A DNA stretch of 64,000 nucleotides. Origin: Sporobacter sp963663605. Lineage in GTDB: Bacteria; Bacillota; Clostridia; Oscillospirales; Oscillospiraceae. Below the pieces are notes generated by a model. The model saw only the letters and a list, made by a program, of their open reading frames with translations. It was not told where the DNA came from and ran no database searches. Shown piece after piece: positions 62,589 to 64,000 of the stretch (its first letter is position 1; every line of letters starts with the position of its first letter). Location of the stretch: positions 496,001 through 560,000 of the forward strand of contig CAXXVF010000002.1 of NCBI GenBank assembly GCA_963663605.2, given 5' to 3'. Both the position numbers and the translations under genes were made by a program.

Positions 62589-62625
62589 TATGCGGTACAG
62601 GCAGTAATTATGCTGCCGGCGCATA
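62589..62625. repeat. Interrupted inverted repeat near the element junction
   Basis: TATGCG (62589-62594) pairs with CGCATA (62620-62625) and inside it GGCAG (62600-62604) pairs with CTGCC (62613-62617). It lies between the junction and the first element gene. It may be a recombinase- or regulator-binding site, or chance. Confidence 0.35.
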
Positions 62626-62648
62626 CGTATTCATGGGAGGTGATAGCT

Positions 62649-62813
62649 GTGAAGCACCGGGATACTATAGTAATCAAATACGACGGACAGGAAGATCATA
62701 CGGCCTTCGCACGCTTCTTTTATACACAGCTGCTGACGGAACTTAAAGGACGCGGCCTTTTGTCCGAGGCGCAGTACTTAAAAAGTCTCAGACAAGCCGC
62801 GTCGGCGTCGTGA
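62649..62813 (+). CDS. Small SHOCT-like protein of the recombinase element
   Basis: A 54-codon ORF starting with GTG, eight bases after GGGAGG, encodes KHRDTIVIKYDGQEDHTAFARFFYTQLLTEL then KGRGLLSEAQYLKSLRQAASAS. The second half resembles the short SHOCT motif (L..LK.xG.(I/L)(T/S)..(E/Q)(F/Y)). Its stop overlaps the recombinase GTG in GTGA, so the pair is translationally coupled. It may be a recombination directionality or partner protein, but this is inference. Confidence 0.6.
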   Translation: MKHRDTIVIKYDGQEDHTAFARFFYTQLLTELKGRGLLSEAQYLKSLRQAASAS

Positions 62814-64000
62814 CGCAGCGCGTGGCGGCGTACTGCCGCGTTTCTACCGACAAGAACGACCAGCAGAACTCGTTTGAAAGCCAGAAAGCATTTTTCAGGG
62901 AATACGTACGCAGCCGTCCCGAATGGACGCTGAAGGACGTATATGCCGACGAGGGGATCACTGGTACGTCGGCGTACAGACGCGCCGGATTTTTAAGCAT
63001 GATCGGCGACGCGATGTCGGCCCAAATAGACCTGATCGTGACAAAAGAAGTAAGCCGGTTTTCTCGAAACATTTTAGACGCTGTTTATTTTACGCGCATG
63101 CTGAAAAACGCGGGCGTCGGCGTTATATTCTTAAATGACGGCATTTGCACGCTGGACCCGGACGCGGAGCTGCGCCTGGGCATCATGGCGTCGGTCGCTC
63201 AGGAGGAGAGCAGGAAAACGAGCCAGCGCGTCAAATGGGGACAGCGGCGTTCAATGGAGCGCGGCGTTGTTTTCGGGCGCGATCTTCTGGGTTACGATGT
63301 TAAAAACGGAAAAATCGTTATCGAGCCGGACGGCGCGGAGATTGTCCGGTCTATATACGCCATGTACGTTTACGAAAAAATGGGCGCGCGCGCCATCGCC
63401 GGTGCGCTGACGCGGTGCGGCGTTTCGACGAAATCCGGCAGGTGTGAGTGGTCGCCCGCGACCATACTGAAGATCATAAAGAATGAAAAATACAGCGGCG
63501 ACCTGATCCAGCGCAAAACCGTCATATCGGATTACCTTACGCACAAAAAAACAGTAAACAGGGATGAAGCGGCGCTTATAAAGATCAATGATCACCATGA
63601 GGCGATCATTGAAAAGCCGTTGTGGGAAGCCGCGCAGGCGGAACGGCGGCGGCGTTCCGCGTCCGGCGGCAGCCCGAACGGTCACGGCAACCGTTACCCG
63701 CTGTCGGGGAAAATCAGGTGCTCGGGATGCGGCGCCGTTTACACCTGCCGGACAAGAACGCGGCAAAACGGCAGCGTATACAGAACGTGGTGCGGCGGAA
63801 GCTGTAAGTGCTTTGAAAGAAACGTTAACATCCGGGAGGAAAGCATAACCGACGCCATTAAAAAAATAGTTGCTTTTCTCGAGGAAAACGGCGCGTTTGA
63901 CGCTATTTTGGAAAGGATCAAGCGGCTTGAAACGGCAGGTAAAGCGTCGAAAGCGTCTGTGCAGGAAAAAATACACGATCTTGAACAAAGGAAACTAAGT
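62810..64000 (+). CDS. Large serine recombinase (resolvase/invertase family), 3' end outside window
   Basis: An open frame from GTG 62810 runs 397 codons to the window edge. The N-terminal catalytic domain reads VAAYCRVSTDKNDQQNSFESQ, where the serine of RVSTD is the nucleophile, and later VTKEVSRFSRN and DAELRLGIMASVAQEESRKTSQRVKWGQ. The recombinase domain (about 150-260) and a zinc-ribbon (CSGCGAVYTC...WCGGSCKC) follow, then a coiled-coil-like stretch. This is the architecture of phage-type integrases and of the intervening-element recombinases of sporulation genes. It points away from the cotJC junction. Its C-terminal end is missing only because the window stops. Confidence 0.95.
   Translation, partial: MTQRVAAYCRVSTDKNDQQNSFESQKAFFREYVRSRPEWTLKDVYADEGITGTSAYRRAGFLSMIGDAMSAQIDLIVTKEVSRFSRNILDAVYFTRMLKNAGVGVIFLNDGICTLDPDAELRLGIMASVAQEESRKTSQRVKWGQRRSMERGVVFGRDLLGYDVKNGKIVIEPDGAEIVRSIYAMYVYEKMGARAIAGALTRCGVSTKSGRCEWSPATILKIIKNEKYSGDLIQRKTVISDYLTHKKTVNRDEAALIKINDHHEAIIEKPLWEAAQAERRRRSASGGSPNGHGNRYPLSGKIRCSGCGAVYTCRTRTRQNGSVYRTWCGGSCKCFERNVNIREESITDAIKKIVAFLEENGAFDAILERIKRLETAGKASKASVQEKIHDLEQRKLS

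Noticed and set aside
62622..62630. CATACGTAT resembling a -10 box of a mother-cell sigma factor before the recombinase operon
   Set aside because: It lies only five bases upstream of the ribosome binding site, so transcription would start inside it. No -35 match was found.

Overview
The window is a gene-dense chromosomal stretch from an endospore-forming, probably anaerobic and acetogen-like member of the Clostridia, of moderate GC content. The Firmicutes assignment rests on strong AGGAGG-type ribosome binding sites, a dnaG-rpoD operon, SpoIID, SpoIIM-XerD, a Spo0A-type DNA-binding domain, a CotJC-type manganese catalase remnant, a lysine riboswitch and clostridial families such as DUF4364 and DUF3048. 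Anaerobic energy metabolism is indicated by a complete Rnf complex and a tetrahydrofolate methyl-branch operon with corrinoid proteins. No rRNA, tRNA or CRISPR array was found.

Layout. 1-11.3 kb: housekeeping genes (ABC-F ATPase, upp, tsaB-tsaE, a RodA/FtsW-type glycosyltransferase, dGTPase, dnaG-rpoD) and an ECF sigma/anti-sigma pair. 11.3-20.3 kb: one-carbon island with a corrinoid protein, a PocR-AraC regulator and the leftward operon metF-fhs-fchA-folD-methyltransferase-corrinoid protein. These would carry formate to methyl-THF and on to a corrinoid protein, or run in reverse to oxidise methyl groups from demethylation. No CO dehydrogenase/acetyl-CoA synthase and no substrate-specific methyltransferase lie in the window. 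20.3-27.5 kb: DUF485 plus acetate-type symporter, lgt, and a pair of M16 peptidase homologues. 27.6-35.0 kb: one giant cyclic beta-1,2-glucan synthase-like gene. 35.2-42.3 kb: ApbE, a NusG-II protein, a Gx transporter and rnfCDGEAB, an ion-pumping ferredoxin:NAD+ oxidoreductase with its flavin-attachment enzyme. 42.4-44.4 kb: ECF sigma, an RsgI-like anti-sigma with a coding minisatellite, and an orphan Spo0A effector domain. 44.5-48 kb: epimerase, DUF4037, TPR and DUF4125 genes. 48.2-51.4 kb: asd-dapA-dapB under a lysine riboswitch. 51.4-60 kb: spoIID-queA-tgt-yajC, small membrane proteins, spoIIM-xerD, DUF4364 and DUF3048. 60.1-61.9 kb: formyltransferase and polysaccharide deacetylase.

The right end holds the most striking structure. 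A CotJC-like manganese catalase gene is cut at about position 62560, losing its N-terminal third. Immediately beyond the cut, pointing away from it, lie a small SHOCT-like ORF and a large serine recombinase that runs off the window. This is the arrangement expected of a recombinase-borne element integrated inside a spore-coat gene, possibly one excised during sporulation. The far junction is outside the window, so simple gene disruption cannot be excluded. Other notable points are a FolD that lacks the usual cyclohydrolase residues while a separate cyclohydrolase gene sits beside it, a symporter with a large extra soluble domain, and an AT-rich islet bracketed by two direct copies of one terminator hairpin.
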